Origin: Mycobacterium sp. NAZ190054
GTDB taxonomy: Bacteria; Actinomycetota; Actinomycetes; Mycobacteriales; Mycobacteriaceae
Reading direction: 5' to 3'
Assembly: GCF_001545925.1 (NCBI RefSeq)
Contig: NZ_LMVQ01000112.1
Span: 1 to 64,000 of the forward strand
DNA length: 64,000 nt
Positions 42,693 through 52,690 of this stretch are shown one piece after another; position 1 is the first letter of the stretch, and each line of letters begins with the position of its first letter. The notes beneath the pieces are model-generated. The model was given only the letters and a program-made list of their open reading frames with translations. It had not been told where the DNA came from and searched no databases. The position numbers and the translations under genes are program-made.

Positions 42693-43835
42693 TCAGGTTC
42701 GCGCGGCGACTTCTCGCACGTGCTCTGCATCGGTACCGCTGATCGTCACCGCAGCGACGGCGATGCCCGTCACGATCCCCACTGCCGTGTCCAGAACGCG
42801 GTCCAGTGCCACGGCGGGTGCCAACCCGGCCTGAAGCCCGGTGAGTAACAACGCCATCGGCGTCACGGCCAACGACGTCAGCGCGTAGTTGACCGTCGAC
42901 GCGATCTCGGCGACGGTCTGAAAGACGATGATCGCCGCGACGGCACCCCAGTACCCCAGCGGCAGTGCGAGCAGCGCGGCGGCCAACAATGCGCCGCCGA
43001 CGTTGCCGAGCAGTCGCTGCACACCGCGGTGCACCGTGACGTGGTAGCCGACTCCCTGCATGGTGGCCACCGCGCCCATGGTCGCCCACATCGGGTGCTC
43101 GAATCCCAGGCCGATGGCGATCACCGCCGCGACGGCGCCCGCGACGACGATCCGTGCGCCCCGCGCCGCGAGCGTGCGATGCGGTGCGCGAGCGAGCGTG
43201 CGCCACAACGATTCCCGTCGCGTGGTGGCTGATTCGTCCGGATTGCCCTTGTTCGTGATCGGATGCCGGAGCTTCTGCAGCCACAACGGCGCCAGGGCGG
43301 CGAGGACACCGATGACCGCTCCTGTGGCCGTCACCGCCATCGCGCGAACCACGTCGCCACCGTCCTGCGCGAACGCCTGCGCACCGGCGGCGCCGAACAC
43401 GAACACCACCGCGCCCGGCCCGACGATGTGCAACGCCCACATGAGGTATGCCGCCGCGCCGGCGAGGCCGGAGATCACCGCCGCTTCGACGAGCACGCCG
43501 CTTCCGGTGGCACCGAGCGCGGCGCCGAGCCCGATCGACGCGGTGATGCCGGCTGCCAGGACGAGGAGACGACCGAGGCGCACCGGATACGGATCCGGCC
43601 GGCAGAACGCCGACACCAGCGCTCCCAAGGCGGCGAACCCCGCGACATCGTGCTGGCCGACCAGGCCTCCGACGACGAACACCAGCGTGACTGCGGCACC
43701 GACGCGAAGCGGCGCGGCCAGGCCGACCCTGCGGCGATCGACGTGCAGAACGCCGCGCCAACCCCTCGGCGTGACGGCGTGGCCCAAAGCGGCGCAGCCA
43801 CGGCCGAGGTGCCGGACAACCGGGGAAACGAGCAC
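42693..43835 (-). CDS. FUSC-family (fusaric-acid-resistance-like) membrane protein
   Basis: A 380-residue protein with two sets of membrane helices separated by a hydrophilic loop (LQKLRHPITNKGNPDESATTRRESLWRT; key loop about residues 185-215). The C-terminal half carries GVGYHVTVHRGVQRLLGNVGGALLAA, characteristic of the FUSC/YccS-type efflux domain. It probably exports aromatic acids. GTG start at 43833-43835. It is divergent from a MarR gene with a palindrome between them. Confidence 0.82.
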   Translation of the reverse strand: MLVSPVVRHLGRGCAALGHAVTPRGWRGVLHVDRRRVGLAAPLRVGAAVTLVFVVGGLVGQHDVAGFAALGALVSAFCRPDPYPVRLGRLLVLAAGITASIGLGAALGATGSGVLVEAAVISGLAGAAAYLMWALHIVGPGAVVFVFGAAGAQAFAQDGGDVVRAMAVTATGAVIGVLAALAPLWLQKLRHPITNKGNPDESATTRRESLWRTLARAPHRTLAARGARIVVAGAVAAVIAIGLGFEHPMWATMGAVATMQGVGYHVTVHRGVQRLLGNVGGALLAAALLALPLGYWGAVAAIIVFQTVAEIASTVNYALTSLAVTPMALLLTGLQAGLAPAVALDRVLDTAVGIVTGIAVAAVTISGTDAEHVREVAART

Positions 43836-43853
43836 CGATGAACTTTATCAGTG

Positions 43854-43867
43854 GTTTACTAGTGAAC
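43854..43867. promoter_or_regulatory. MarR-type operator GTTTACTAGTGAAC
   Basis: A near-perfect 14-bp palindrome in the 54-nt divergent gap between the FUSC and MarR genes (half sites GTTYAC). It covers the space where both promoters must lie, so MarR could repress both. Confidence 0.6.
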
Positions 43868-43889
43868 TAAATGCGGCTACGGTGCCGAC

Positions 43890-44399
43890 ATGGGCAATGC
43901 GGCCGACGACACGGCCTTCACCGACACGGTCGATCGGGTCCGCCGCGAGTGGGCTCAGGCACGCCCCGATCTGGACACCTCGCCCATCGACGTGCTCGGC
44001 CGCGTCCAGCGAATCGCGTCGATCTGCAGCCACCGGCTGGACCTCGACCTGGAACCCCACGGCATCACCCGGTCGGAGTTCAGCGTCCTCAGTGCGTTGG
44101 CGCGCGCCGGCCGTCCCCTGCGGGCCAGCGAGGTCGTCTCCACCACGATGCTCAGCGGAGCGTCGATCACCAAGATCGCCGACAGCCTCGTCCGCCGCGA
44201 GCTCCTGGTGAGGCAGAAATCCGAACGCGACGGCCGGGTCGTCCTCCTCGCGCTGACCGACACGGGACGCGCGGTCGTCGACGACGAGATGCCCCGGCGC
44301 CTCGCCGACGACGAACAGCTGATCGCGGGACTGACCCCGGCCGAACGGGAGACCCTCGCCGGCCTGCTCCGGAAGATCTGTGCGGCACTGGGTGACTGA
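43890..44399 (+). CDS. MarR-family transcriptional regulator
   Basis: A 169-residue winged-helix regulator: ITRSEFSVLSALARAGRPLRASEVVSTTMLSGASITKIADSLVRRELLVRQKSERDGRVVLLALT contains the recognition helix and the wing (DGR..LALT), with dimer helices at both ends. Start ATG at 43890. It is divergent from the FUSC exporter and probably its ligand-released repressor. MarR ligands are usually aromatic acids. Confidence 0.93.
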   Translation: MGNAADDTAFTDTVDRVRREWAQARPDLDTSPIDVLGRVQRIASICSHRLDLDLEPHGITRSEFSVLSALARAGRPLRASEVVSTTMLSGASITKIADSLVRRELLVRQKSERDGRVVLLALTDTGRAVVDDEMPRRLADDEQLIAGLTPAERETLAGLLRKICAALGD

Positions 44400-44443
44400 T
44401 CGACCGCGATGCGAGCGCGGGGCCCGGCGTACCTGCCGGTAGC

Positions 44444-45025
44444 GTGACGGCGGTGAACACCCTTCGTCTGCGTTCGGCCGTCGCGTTCGCCGCCGGCATC
44501 GCCGCGGCCACGGCACTGACCGCCTGCGGCTCCACCCTCGTGCCGTCGTCGGAGGCCCAGGCGCCGGGATGCCCGAGCGCAGAGCCCGACGCCACCGCCA
44601 CGCCCGAGTGGACCCTTCCCGGCGCCACCGGCAGCGTCGCGGTGACCGGGTCGACCGACACCGCGGCGCCGCTCGTCACCGTGACGCCGCCGTTCAGCGT
44701 CACCGAGACCCAGGTGCACACGCTGCAGACCGGTTCGGGACCCGTCGTCGCGGACAACGCCACGGTGGCCGTCTGCTACATGGGGGTCAACGGGCGAGAC
44801 GGGTCCGTGTTCGACAGCAGCTACCAGCGCGGCGCTCCGGTCGAGTTTCCCCTCGACGGCGTGGTGCCGGGATTCCAGAAGGCCATCGCCGGCCAGAACG
44901 TCGGATCCACCGTCGCGGTTGCGATGACCTCTGCCGACGGCTACCCCGACGGTCAGCCCGGCGCCGGCATCCTGCCCGGAGATTCGCTGATCTTCGCGAT
45001 CAAGATCCTCGAGATCACCGGCTGA
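44444..45025 (+). CDS. FKBP-type peptidyl-prolyl isomerase, lipoprotein
   Basis: A 193-residue lipoprotein with signal peptide and lipobox LTAC at about residues 25-28. The C-terminal 100 residues are an FKBP domain: VFDSSYQRGAPVEFPLDGVVPGFQKAIAGQNVGSTV, then GYPDGQPGAGILPGDSLIFAIKILEI, with the usual hydrophobic pocket. It assists folding of secreted proteins outside the membrane. GTG at 44444 or a second GTG at 44453 could be the start. It follows the MarR gene by 44 nt. Confidence 0.88.
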   Translation: MTAVNTLRLRSAVAFAAGIAAATALTACGSTLVPSSEAQAPGCPSAEPDATATPEWTLPGATGSVAVTGSTDTAAPLVTVTPPFSVTETQVHTLQTGSGPVVADNATVAVCYMGVNGRDGSVFDSSYQRGAPVEFPLDGVVPGFQKAIAGQNVGSTVAVAMTSADGYPDGQPGAGILPGDSLIFAIKILEITG

Positions 45026-45091
45026 CCGGCCGCGGCCGTGCCGCGCCTGTCGAAGTCGGCTGAGTCCGCCCGCGTGGTCCATGATGAACCC

Positions 45092-45457
45092 ATGGAGTCC
45101 ACCCGCGTGGACCGCTGGCTGTGGGCGGTCCGGCTCACCAAGACCCGCCCGGACGCCGCGTCGGCGTGCCGCGGCGGACAGGTCCGGGTCAACGGCCGCC
45201 CGGCCAAGCCGTCCACGCCGGTATCCCCCGGCGATGAGGTCCGCGCCCGGGTGGGTGAGACGACCCGCATCGTCGAGGTCGCCCGGATCATCCAGAAGCG
45301 GGTCGGCGCCGCCGATGCGGTGACCTGCTACCTCGACCGCACTCCCCCGCCGCCGCCGGTGTTGTCCGTGCCGGTCGCGGTCCGCGACCGCGGCGCCGGC
45401 CGCCCGACCAAACGGGACCGTCGCGTGCTCGACAAATGGCGCGCCCGGCAGGGCTGA
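45092..45457 (+). CDS. S4-domain RNA-binding protein (Hsp15-like)
   Basis: A 121-residue protein. The S4 domain covers residues 5-70 (RVDRWLWAVRLTKTRPDAASACRGGQVRVNGRPAKPSTPVSPGDEV), and the basic tail (GRPTKRDRRVLDKWRARQ) is typical of Hsp15/RqcH-associated proteins that bind stalled 50S subunits. The ATG at 45092 (MESTRVDRW) is preferred over an ORF start at 45038. It is a single-domain protein without a pseudouridine-synthase part. Confidence 0.9.
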   Translation: MESTRVDRWLWAVRLTKTRPDAASACRGGQVRVNGRPAKPSTPVSPGDEVRARVGETTRIVEVARIIQKRVGAADAVTCYLDRTPPPPPVLSVPVAVRDRGAGRPTKRDRRVLDKWRARQG

Positions 45458-45634
45458 CGAATTCCCCGATGATCCGCGCGGCGCACGTCCTTGCGGTGAT
45501 GGGCAAACTCGCGGTTCCGGCGCTCGGCTGGTTCGTCGACGGTTGGTCCGGTGCGACCGCACGGGCAACGGGGAATCGCCGAGGGACGTGAACGCAACGA
45601 GCAACCGTGGCCGGCTGCGGCCCCGTGACCGCAG

Positions 45635-47266
45635 TCAGCCGCCGAGTTCGTTGACCGCGGTGTCGAGCGACGCGGCCTGCGCGGTCAACTGGTCGTCGGT
45701 CAGCCGGCCCTCCCCGCCGGTGCGCTCGAGGAGGTCCGGGCGTGAGATCACCTCGAGCGCGCCGCGGTAGGCGTCGGTGTCCTTCTGGCCACCGCCGATC
45801 ACCTCGGCACGCCCCTCGATCAGCACGAGCGTCGCGGTCTCGTCATCGGAATCCAGGAGCCGCCGCACGTCGTCCGGAGAGATCGTCATGTGGCGACGTA
45901 TGCCCGGTTCGCCGTTGTTCACACCTCGGTCCGGCGACGATGCCGGCAGATCCCAGCTCGACCACGTGTACCGGTGTTCGGGGGTGGTGGCGCTGCCCAG
46001 CATGAACGCCCGGTGGTAGCGCTCGGCCCGCGCGATCATGGCCAACCACGTTGTCACGGTGCTGACCCGGTTGCGCACGCCGGTCAGGAATGCGATGTGC
46101 AACAGTCCCCACGCGATCCAGCCCAGGAACCCGGACACCTTCACCGGACCGATCTGCAGCAGGGCGTGGCCGCGGCTGATGTAGGCCGCCGAACCCAGGT
46201 CGTGGTACTTGTACCGGCGCCGGGCCCGGCCGGCGAGGTCGCGGCGGATGCAGGCCGCGGCATGCAGGCCGCCCTGCATGGCGTTCTCGGCGACGCCGGG
46301 CAGATCATCGCGCCCGACCAGATCGCCGATGACGAAGATCTCGGGGTGCCCCGGTACGGACAGGTCCGGCTCCACCGCCAGCCGACCCGCGCGGTCGGTT
46401 TTCACACCGAGAACCTCGGCGAGGTGCCGGGCGAACGGCACCGCCTCGACGCCGGCGGTCCAGAACACCGTGCGCACGGCGAACTGCTCCTCGGCCGCGC
46501 CCGACTTCGGGGTGATGGTCACCCCCTCCTGACGCACATCGGTGACGTGGACGCCCAGACGCATCTCGACGCCGAGGTGCGACAGGATCTGCGTCGCCTT
46601 ACTCGACAGGTCGGGCGCGAAACTCTTCAGGAGCCGGTCTCCGCCGTCGAACAGCAGCACCCGGGCCTCCTCCGGCTCGATGCTGTGGAACTCGTGGGCC
46701 AGCGTCCGGGTCGCCATCTCGCGGATCTGGCCGGCCAGCTCGACACCGGTGGGTCCGCCGCCGGCGACGGCGAACGTCAGCCAGGCGTCTCGCTCGGGCC
46801 CGGCGGGCAGGGTTTCGGCGATCTCGAACGCGGTGAAGATTCGCTGCCGGATGCCCAGCGCGTCGTCGAGGGTCTTCATCCCGGGCGCCCATTGGGCGAA
46901 ATGGGGTTTGCCGAAGTAGGACTGTTGCATCCCCGAGGCGACGACGAGCACGTCGTAGTCCACCGTGTACGTCGTCTCGTCGGGCCTCAGCGCGGTAACG
47001 ATGCGCCGGTCGGGATCGATCTCGATCGCCTCCCCGAGCAGCGTCCGGATGTTGGGATGACGGGCGAACTCCTCCCGCAGCGGACGGCTGATGTGCGCGA
47101 TGCTCAGCGTTCCCGTCGCGCATTGATAGAGCAGCGGCTGGAACAGGTGGCCCGCGGAGCGATCCATCACCGTCACGTCCACGTCGGTCCGGGCCAGCCG
47201 GCGTGCGCAGAACAGCCCCCCGAACCCTCCGCCGATGATCAACACTTTCGGACGATTCTGGCTCAC
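45635..47266 (-). CDS. ndh: Type II NADH dehydrogenase (Ndh) with C-terminal extension
   Basis: A 543-residue flavoprotein, some 70-90 residues longer than usual. First dinucleotide site VLIIGGGFGGLFCARRL (about 8-24) for FAD, second at FAVAGGGPTGVELAGQI for NADH, then TAGVEAVPFARHL and FVIGDLVG. The membrane-binding C-terminal helices follow (GWIAWGLLHIAFLTGVRNR). After about residue 455 there is a further acidic segment that starts again with an internal ATG at 45889 (MTISPDDVRRLLDSDDE) and runs to ELGG; no stop lies between. It moves electrons from NADH to menaquinone without pumping protons. GTG at 47266 (or 47269) is the start. Confidence 0.9.
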   Translation of the reverse strand: MSQNRPKVLIIGGGFGGLFCARRLARTDVDVTVMDRSAGHLFQPLLYQCATGTLSIAHISRPLREEFARHPNIRTLLGEAIEIDPDRRIVTALRPDETTYTVDYDVLVVASGMQQSYFGKPHFAQWAPGMKTLDDALGIRQRIFTAFEIAETLPAGPERDAWLTFAVAGGGPTGVELAGQIREMATRTLAHEFHSIEPEEARVLLFDGGDRLLKSFAPDLSSKATQILSHLGVEMRLGVHVTDVRQEGVTITPKSGAAEEQFAVRTVFWTAGVEAVPFARHLAEVLGVKTDRAGRLAVEPDLSVPGHPEIFVIGDLVGRDDLPGVAENAMQGGLHAAACIRRDLAGRARRRYKYHDLGSAAYISRGHALLQIGPVKVSGFLGWIAWGLLHIAFLTGVRNRVSTVTTWLAMIARAERYHRAFMLGSATTPEHRYTWSSWDLPASSPDRGVNNGEPGIRRHMTISPDDVRRLLDSDDETATLVLIEGRAEVIGGGQKDTDAYRGALEVISRPDLLERTGGEGRLTDDQLTAQAASLDTAVNELGG

Positions 47267-47440
47267 CACGCCGAGGCTAGTACCCGCCGGCCGCCGGACC
47301 GAAGCGCACGGCCGTAACGCCGAATCGTCACATGACGAAGTAACCGGTGCGGGCACGGCGGTGCAGGCGAAGCAGTGGGCCACGTCGTCGTGCGTATCCA
47401 GGCACGCGCGCTTCCGGGCGCGCCGAGAGGACGGCGGTAA

Positions 47441-48403
<963 letters not shown>

Positions 48404-48496
48404 CAACGCCACCGGCCGCCGCAGACCCGGGTGGGTGCGCGGCGGCCGGTGCGACGGGCCGGGTGCGCCCTCCGGTCTCAGGGCACACTGAACCGG

Positions 48497-49075
48497 ATGG
48501 CTGAGCAACGACGGGTGGAGCCGGCGCGGGTCGCCGACGACGTGGCCCGCTGGGATCGGCGTTATGCCGAGCGGGGCCCGTTGTCGACGGCCGAGGTCGC
48601 GCTGCCGGCGAGGTTCCAGCCGTTCGCCGACGTGTTCCCCGCCGCCGGGCACGCTGTGGAATTGGCCTGCGGGCGCGGCGCGGCGGCCGTGTGGCTGGCG
48701 CGCCGCGGTCTGACCGTGTGGGCGTGTGACGCCTCCGAGGTGGCGATCACGCAGGCCCGGGACCTCGCCGAGCGCTGCGGACAGGCGGCGCGCTGCCGCT
48801 TCGAGGTGGCCGATCTGGATGCCGGGCTGCCTCCGGGCGAACAAGCAGATGTGGTGCTGTGCAACATGTTTCGGGACACCCGACTCGACGGGCCGATCGT
48901 CGAGCGGCTCGCGCCCAGCGGCATCCTCGCGATCAGCGCGCTCAGCGAGGTGGGTTCGAGGCCCGGTCGGTTCCGCGCCCGTCAGGGCGAGTTGTCCGCG
49001 GCGTTCGAGGGGCTCGACGTGATCGCCCACGGCGAACAGGACGGCGAGGCATGGCTGGTGGCGCGTAGGCGGTGA
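48497..49075 (+). CDS. Class I SAM-dependent methyltransferase (TehB-like)
   Basis: A 192-residue protein. WDRRYAERGPLSTAEVALP opens the TehB/thiopurine-methyltransferase-like group, motif I is VELACGRGAAAVWLARRGLTVWACDASEVA, and motif post-I to IV follow (FEVADLDAGLP; DVVLCNMF). The ATG at 48497 (MAEQRRVEP) is chosen over 48431. Substrate unknown. Small monodomain enzymes of this kind often methylate toxic metalloids or small thiols. Confidence 0.85.
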   Translation: MAEQRRVEPARVADDVARWDRRYAERGPLSTAEVALPARFQPFADVFPAAGHAVELACGRGAAAVWLARRGLTVWACDASEVAITQARDLAERCGQAARCRFEVADLDAGLPPGEQADVVLCNMFRDTRLDGPIVERLAPSGILAISALSEVGSRPGRFRARQGELSAAFEGLDVIAHGEQDGEAWLVARRR

Positions 49076-49105
49076 CCGCGCGGCGGTCTCGGGGCGACCG
49101 CGCTC

Positions 49106-49483
49106 TCAGGACGACCGGCGCTCCCGCGTCGCGCCCCACAACCCGACGCCGATCCCGACGACCGCGCCGCCGAGGCCGATGAGCTTCTGGGACCGGCGCA
49201 TCGAATCGTGCACGCTCATGCCGCCCAGCAGATCGGACGCGTCGGCGCCTCCGGAGGCCAGGAACCAGCCGCGGGTGTCACGTCCCCGCACGCCGGCGGC
49301 GAGCAGTAACCCACCGATCAACGCGTCCCGGTATCCCATGGAGCGCAGCAGCAGCCGCGCCGTCGGGGGCGGTTCGTCGGGGTCACCCCACCACTTGTTG
49401 GCGCGCAGCGGGTCGATCAGAAACGAGATACCCGACGCCAGCCGGATCCCACCGGCGACGACAGCTGCTGGATCTGCGGGCAT
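49106..49483 (-). CDS. Small membrane protein of unknown function (DUF4267-like)
   Basis: A 125-residue protein with three to four hydrophobic stretches (ISFLIDP; GGLLLAAGV; LIGLGGAVVGIGVGLWG). I recognise the general pattern of actinobacterial DUF4267-type proteins. It has no catalytic signature. It is leftward and 30 nt from the convergent methyltransferase gene. The 144 nt to its right hold no clear gene. Confidence 0.6.
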   Translation of the reverse strand: MPADPAAVVAGGIRLASGISFLIDPLRANKWWGDPDEPPPTARLLLRSMGYRDALIGGLLLAAGVRGRDTRGWFLASGGADASDLLGGMSVHDSMRRSQKLIGLGGAVVGIGVGLWGATRERRSS

Positions 49484-49627
49484 GAGCGCACGCTACGCCG
49501 ACTTCGCCACCGACAGTGATGTTTTCGGTAGTGATGTTTCGGCGGGGTCAGCCGGCCGCCCAGGCTTTCGCGTCCTCGAGCTCGGTGATACCGAACCTCA
49601 TCCAGGCTGACGGCCCCGGTCTTGCAC

Positions 49628-50152
49628 TCAGACGCCCGTCGCGCCGTCGATCCGCTCCCGGATGAGGTCGGCGTGTCCGTTGTGGCGGGCGTACTCCCCG
49701 ATCATGTGCAGGTAGATCCAGCGCAGCGAGACCTCGGTTCCGTGGAACGGCCGGGTGTCGTCCAGCGTGCACCCGGCGCAGTGCGCACGGGCGGCCGCGA
49801 TCTCGGCCCGCCAGGTGGCCACCGCGTCGGCAAAGGACACTGCATCGAGAATCTCGAATCCGCCGTCGTGGCCGTCGGTGTCGGCCGCGGGGTCGTAGAT
49901 CGGCGGCGCGGTCTCCCGGCCGAGGATGCGGCGGAACCAGTTGCGTTCCACCTCGGCCATGTGCTGGACCAGGCCCTGCAGCGTCAGCGGCGACGGCGGT
50001 ACGGGGGCCGAACGCAGCTGCTTGTCGCCGAGCCCCTCGCACTTGAGCAACAGCGTGCTCCGCTGGAAATCCAGCCACGCCTCCAGCATCGTGCGTTCGT
50101 CGGTGTTCATCGGCGGCGTCGCGCGTTCGGTCACGATTTCCGATACTGCCAC
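49628..50152 (-). CDS. DinB/DUF664 family protein (mycothiol-dependent-enzyme-like)
   Basis: A 174-residue four-helix-bundle protein. Metal-binding histidines are in LVQHMAEVERNWF and the final HMIGEYARHNGHADLIRE, matching the H-x(n)-HxxxH arrangement of DinB/maleylpyruvate-isomerase-like thiol transferases. In actinobacteria these often use mycothiol as co-substrate to detoxify small molecules. It is divergent from the acyl-CoA ligase across 46 nt. Substrate unknown. Start ATG at 50150-50152, with an in-frame ATG 14 codons in as alternative. Confidence 0.88.
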   Translation of the reverse strand: MAVSEIVTERATPPMNTDERTMLEAWLDFQRSTLLLKCEGLGDKQLRSAPVPPSPLTLQGLVQHMAEVERNWFRRILGRETAPPIYDPAADTDGHDGGFEILDAVSFADAVATWRAEIAAARAHCAGCTLDDTRPFHGTEVSLRWIYLHMIGEYARHNGHADLIRERIDGATGV

Positions 50153-50198
50153 CGCGATACGACAGCGCCGACGACGAGCCGTCGGTAAAGATCGACGG

Positions 50199-51740
50199 GT
50201 GGAAGCTCCGACCGTGCCCTCCCTGCTGTCGGCCGCAGCATGTGCCTACGGTGAACGCACCTACGTGGTGACACCTAGCGAACGAGTCACCTACGCGGAC
50301 GCAGACCGGCGGTCGGCCGAGCAGGCCCGGTGGCTGCTCGGTCAGGGGGCGGGCAAGGGCACCCGGATCGGCCTGTTCTTCGCCAACGGCGTGGAGTGGG
50401 TGACGTGGTGGCTGGCGGTGTCACGGATCGGCGCCGTCGCCGTCCCGCTGAGCACCCTGTACCGGCCACCGGAGCTCGCCAAGGTGCTCCGGTTGGCCGA
50501 TGTGGCGATGCTGATCGCGCCCACCCGGGTGCTCGACATCGACGTCGCCGACCGGTTGCGCGAAGCACTACCCGGACTCGGCACCCACCAGGGCGCCCGG
50601 CTGGCGCTGCCCGAGACGCCGTTTCTGCGGCGCATCGTGCTCACCGGTGACGGTGACGTCCCGTGGGCGACGGCCGTGGACGGCGCCGGCGCGGTGGCGA
50701 CCGAGATCCTGACCTCGGCCGAGGCCGAGGTGTCCCCCGCCGACCTCGCGATCATGGTGCACACCTCCGGTTCGACCGCGGATCCCAAGGGCGTCATGCA
50801 CACCCACGGCACGCTGGTGCGCCAGACCTCGACGTGGCCCACGGCGATCCGCGCGATCTCCGGTTCGGACGCCGACCCTGTGATCCTGTCGGCGATGCCG
50901 TTCTTCTGGATCGGCGGCGTGCTCGCCGTGACCGGTGCCCTGCACGAGCCCGTGACGCTGCTGGTGATGCCGAAGCTGGACGCCGGTACCGCACTCGACC
51001 TGGCCGAGAAGGAGCGCGCCACCGGGATCGTGGGCTGGCCCGCGTTCACCCAGCGGTTGCGCGAACATCCCGGCTTCGCCGAGCGGGACCTGAGCTCGGC
51101 CCCGATGCTGCGCGACGGCCCGCTCGACATCGCGATGACGAATGTCCCGGACGGATTCCCGGTGCACCGCACCATGTCCGAGACCGCGGGCGGATTCGCG
51201 TTCACCGACATGAAGATCGTCGACGACACCGGGACACCGGTTCCCGACGGCGAGGTCGGTGAACTGCTGGTCCGCGGGATCGGTGTGATGGCGGGATACA
51301 ACAAGCGGGAACGCAGCGAGACGTTCGACGCCGACGGCTGGTATCACACCGGTGACCGCGTGTACCGCCGGGCCGGCGACCCGCGCCTGTTCTACGTCGG
51401 TCGCACCAGCGAGCTGATCAAGACCTCGGGGGCCAACGTGTCGCCGCTGGAGGTCGAGGCGGTGATCGAGGGCTTCGACGACGTCGCGCAATGCGTGGTG
51501 GTCGGCGTCGAGCATCCCGAGCGCGGTGAGGAGGTGTGCGCGGTGCTGGTGCCGGCCGGCGTCGAGGTCGATGTGCAGGCGGTCGCGCAGCGCACCCGTG
51601 ACGCGCTGTCGTCCTACAAGGTTCCGACCCGGTGGGTCACCACGACCAGTGACCGGATCCCGACGCTGCCCAGCGGCAAGCTGAACCGCCGTGCGCTGCG
51701 CGCCCTGTTCGTCAATTCTGGCGCGGCAGAAGTTCTTTGA
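50199..51740 (+). CDS. Acyl-CoA synthetase, AMP-forming (FadD-type)
   Basis: A 513-residue ligase. P-loop-like VHTSGSTADPKGVMHTHG, then A5-like MSETAGG, WYHTGDRVYRR (A7), GRTSELIKTSGANVSPLEVE (A8) and PSGKLNRRAL near the end with the catalytic Lys. The interval between MSETAGG and the next strand (FAFTDMKIVDDTG) is unusually short. The GTG at 50199 is the best start; the longer ORF reading runs back over the divergent DinB gene. The 3' end overlaps the convergent LLM gene by 29 nt. Probably activates a fatty or aromatic acid. Confidence 0.85.
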   Translation: MEAPTVPSLLSAAACAYGERTYVVTPSERVTYADADRRSAEQARWLLGQGAGKGTRIGLFFANGVEWVTWWLAVSRIGAVAVPLSTLYRPPELAKVLRLADVAMLIAPTRVLDIDVADRLREALPGLGTHQGARLALPETPFLRRIVLTGDGDVPWATAVDGAGAVATEILTSAEAEVSPADLAIMVHTSGSTADPKGVMHTHGTLVRQTSTWPTAIRAISGSDADPVILSAMPFFWIGGVLAVTGALHEPVTLLVMPKLDAGTALDLAEKERATGIVGWPAFTQRLREHPGFAERDLSSAPMLRDGPLDIAMTNVPDGFPVHRTMSETAGGFAFTDMKIVDDTGTPVPDGEVGELLVRGIGVMAGYNKRERSETFDADGWYHTGDRVYRRAGDPRLFYVGRTSELIKTSGANVSPLEVEAVIEGFDDVAQCVVVGVEHPERGEEVCAVLVPAGVEVDVQAVAQRTRDALSSYKVPTRWVTTTSDRIPTLPSGKLNRRALRALFVNSGAAEVL

Positions 51741-52596
51741 CGAAACTGTCGAGGAAATCCGTCAGGTCGGCATCGCCCGCGGGCCGGACCACGAACTTCG
51801 TCAGCCCGGCGGCGAGGTAATCGTCGATCTGGCGGTGCAACTGCGCCCAGTCGGCAGCGATCAGCTCGGCGGGGTCGAGATCGGGACGTCGACGGCGGAT
51901 CGCGGCGAGGACGGGTTCGGGCAGGTCCCCGTTGCCGACCGCCAGGTTGATGCCGTAGTGATCCTCGGGAACCTGCCGGCCGGCGGCTTCCGCGGCGTCC
52001 CGGATCGCCAGCCGGGCTTGGCCGGCCTCGGCCGGGGTCACGAAGCTGCCGAGCCAGCCGTCTGCGTGTTCACCGATGCGCCGGTATCCGGCCTGTGACG
52101 AGCCGCCGAGCCAGATGTCCAGGCGCGCAGACGGTTTGGGGCGGATATCGACGTCCCGGACCGAGAAGTGGTCTCCGCGGAACGTGACGCGGTCCTCGGT
52201 GAGGGCAGCCCGCAACAACCGCAGGGACTCGTCGAACACCGCCGCCCGCTCACCGTCCGGCACCACGAACGCATCCCGCTCGGCGGGCAGCGCGGAACGC
52301 AGGCCGAACACCGGGAGCACGCGTTTGGGGGCCAGCGCGGCCAGTGACGCGAGCTGCTTGGCGACCAGCACCGGGTGCCGGCCGGGCAGCACCGCGACCG
52401 AGGTGCCCACCTTCAGCCGGGTGGTGCGGGCCAGGGCGTAGGTCATGCCGACGAACGGCTCCACCGCGGGTGAGTACACCAGCTCGGAGAACCACAGCGA
52501 GTCGACACCCGTGCTCTCCAGATGGTCGACGACCCCGGCCAGCTGGTCATGTTCCAGGTCTGCGCCCAGGCCGACTCCGAACCGGATCTTCACCAT
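51712..52596 (-). CDS. LLM-class F420-dependent oxidoreductase
   Basis: A 294-residue luciferase-like TIM barrel. VKIRFGVGLGADLEHDQLAGVVDHLESTGVDSLWFSELVYSP and GTSVAVLPGRHPVLVAKQLASLAALAPKRV are characteristic of the LLM/F420 group that is abundant in mycobacteria; GGSSQAGYRRIGEHADGWLGSFVTP is the usual third block. ATG at 52594-52596 (MVKIRFGVG) gives the right N-terminus. The 3' end overlaps the acyl-CoA ligase in antisense. Substrate unknown. Confidence 0.9.
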   Translation of the reverse strand: MVKIRFGVGLGADLEHDQLAGVVDHLESTGVDSLWFSELVYSPAVEPFVGMTYALARTTRLKVGTSVAVLPGRHPVLVAKQLASLAALAPKRVLPVFGLRSALPAERDAFVVPDGERAAVFDESLRLLRAALTEDRVTFRGDHFSVRDVDIRPKPSARLDIWLGGSSQAGYRRIGEHADGWLGSFVTPAEAGQARLAIRDAAEAAGRQVPEDHYGINLAVGNGDLPEPVLAAIRRRRPDLDPAELIAADWAQLHRQIDDYLAAGLTKFVVRPAGDADLTDFLDSFVKELLPRQN

Positions 52597-52690
52597 CGAC
52601 TCCTCACGTGTCGCCGCTGTTGTCCGTTCTGGCAACGCGGCGTAAGCCGTCTTTGTGCCCGTCGCCGGCACGCGATGACAGGATGGGCCG

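Noticed and set aside
49548..49601. A 17-residue minus-strand ORF (MRFGITELEDAKAWAAG)
   Set aside because: It has no ribosome-binding site I can see and is too short to support; it could be a remnant of a lost gene or chance.
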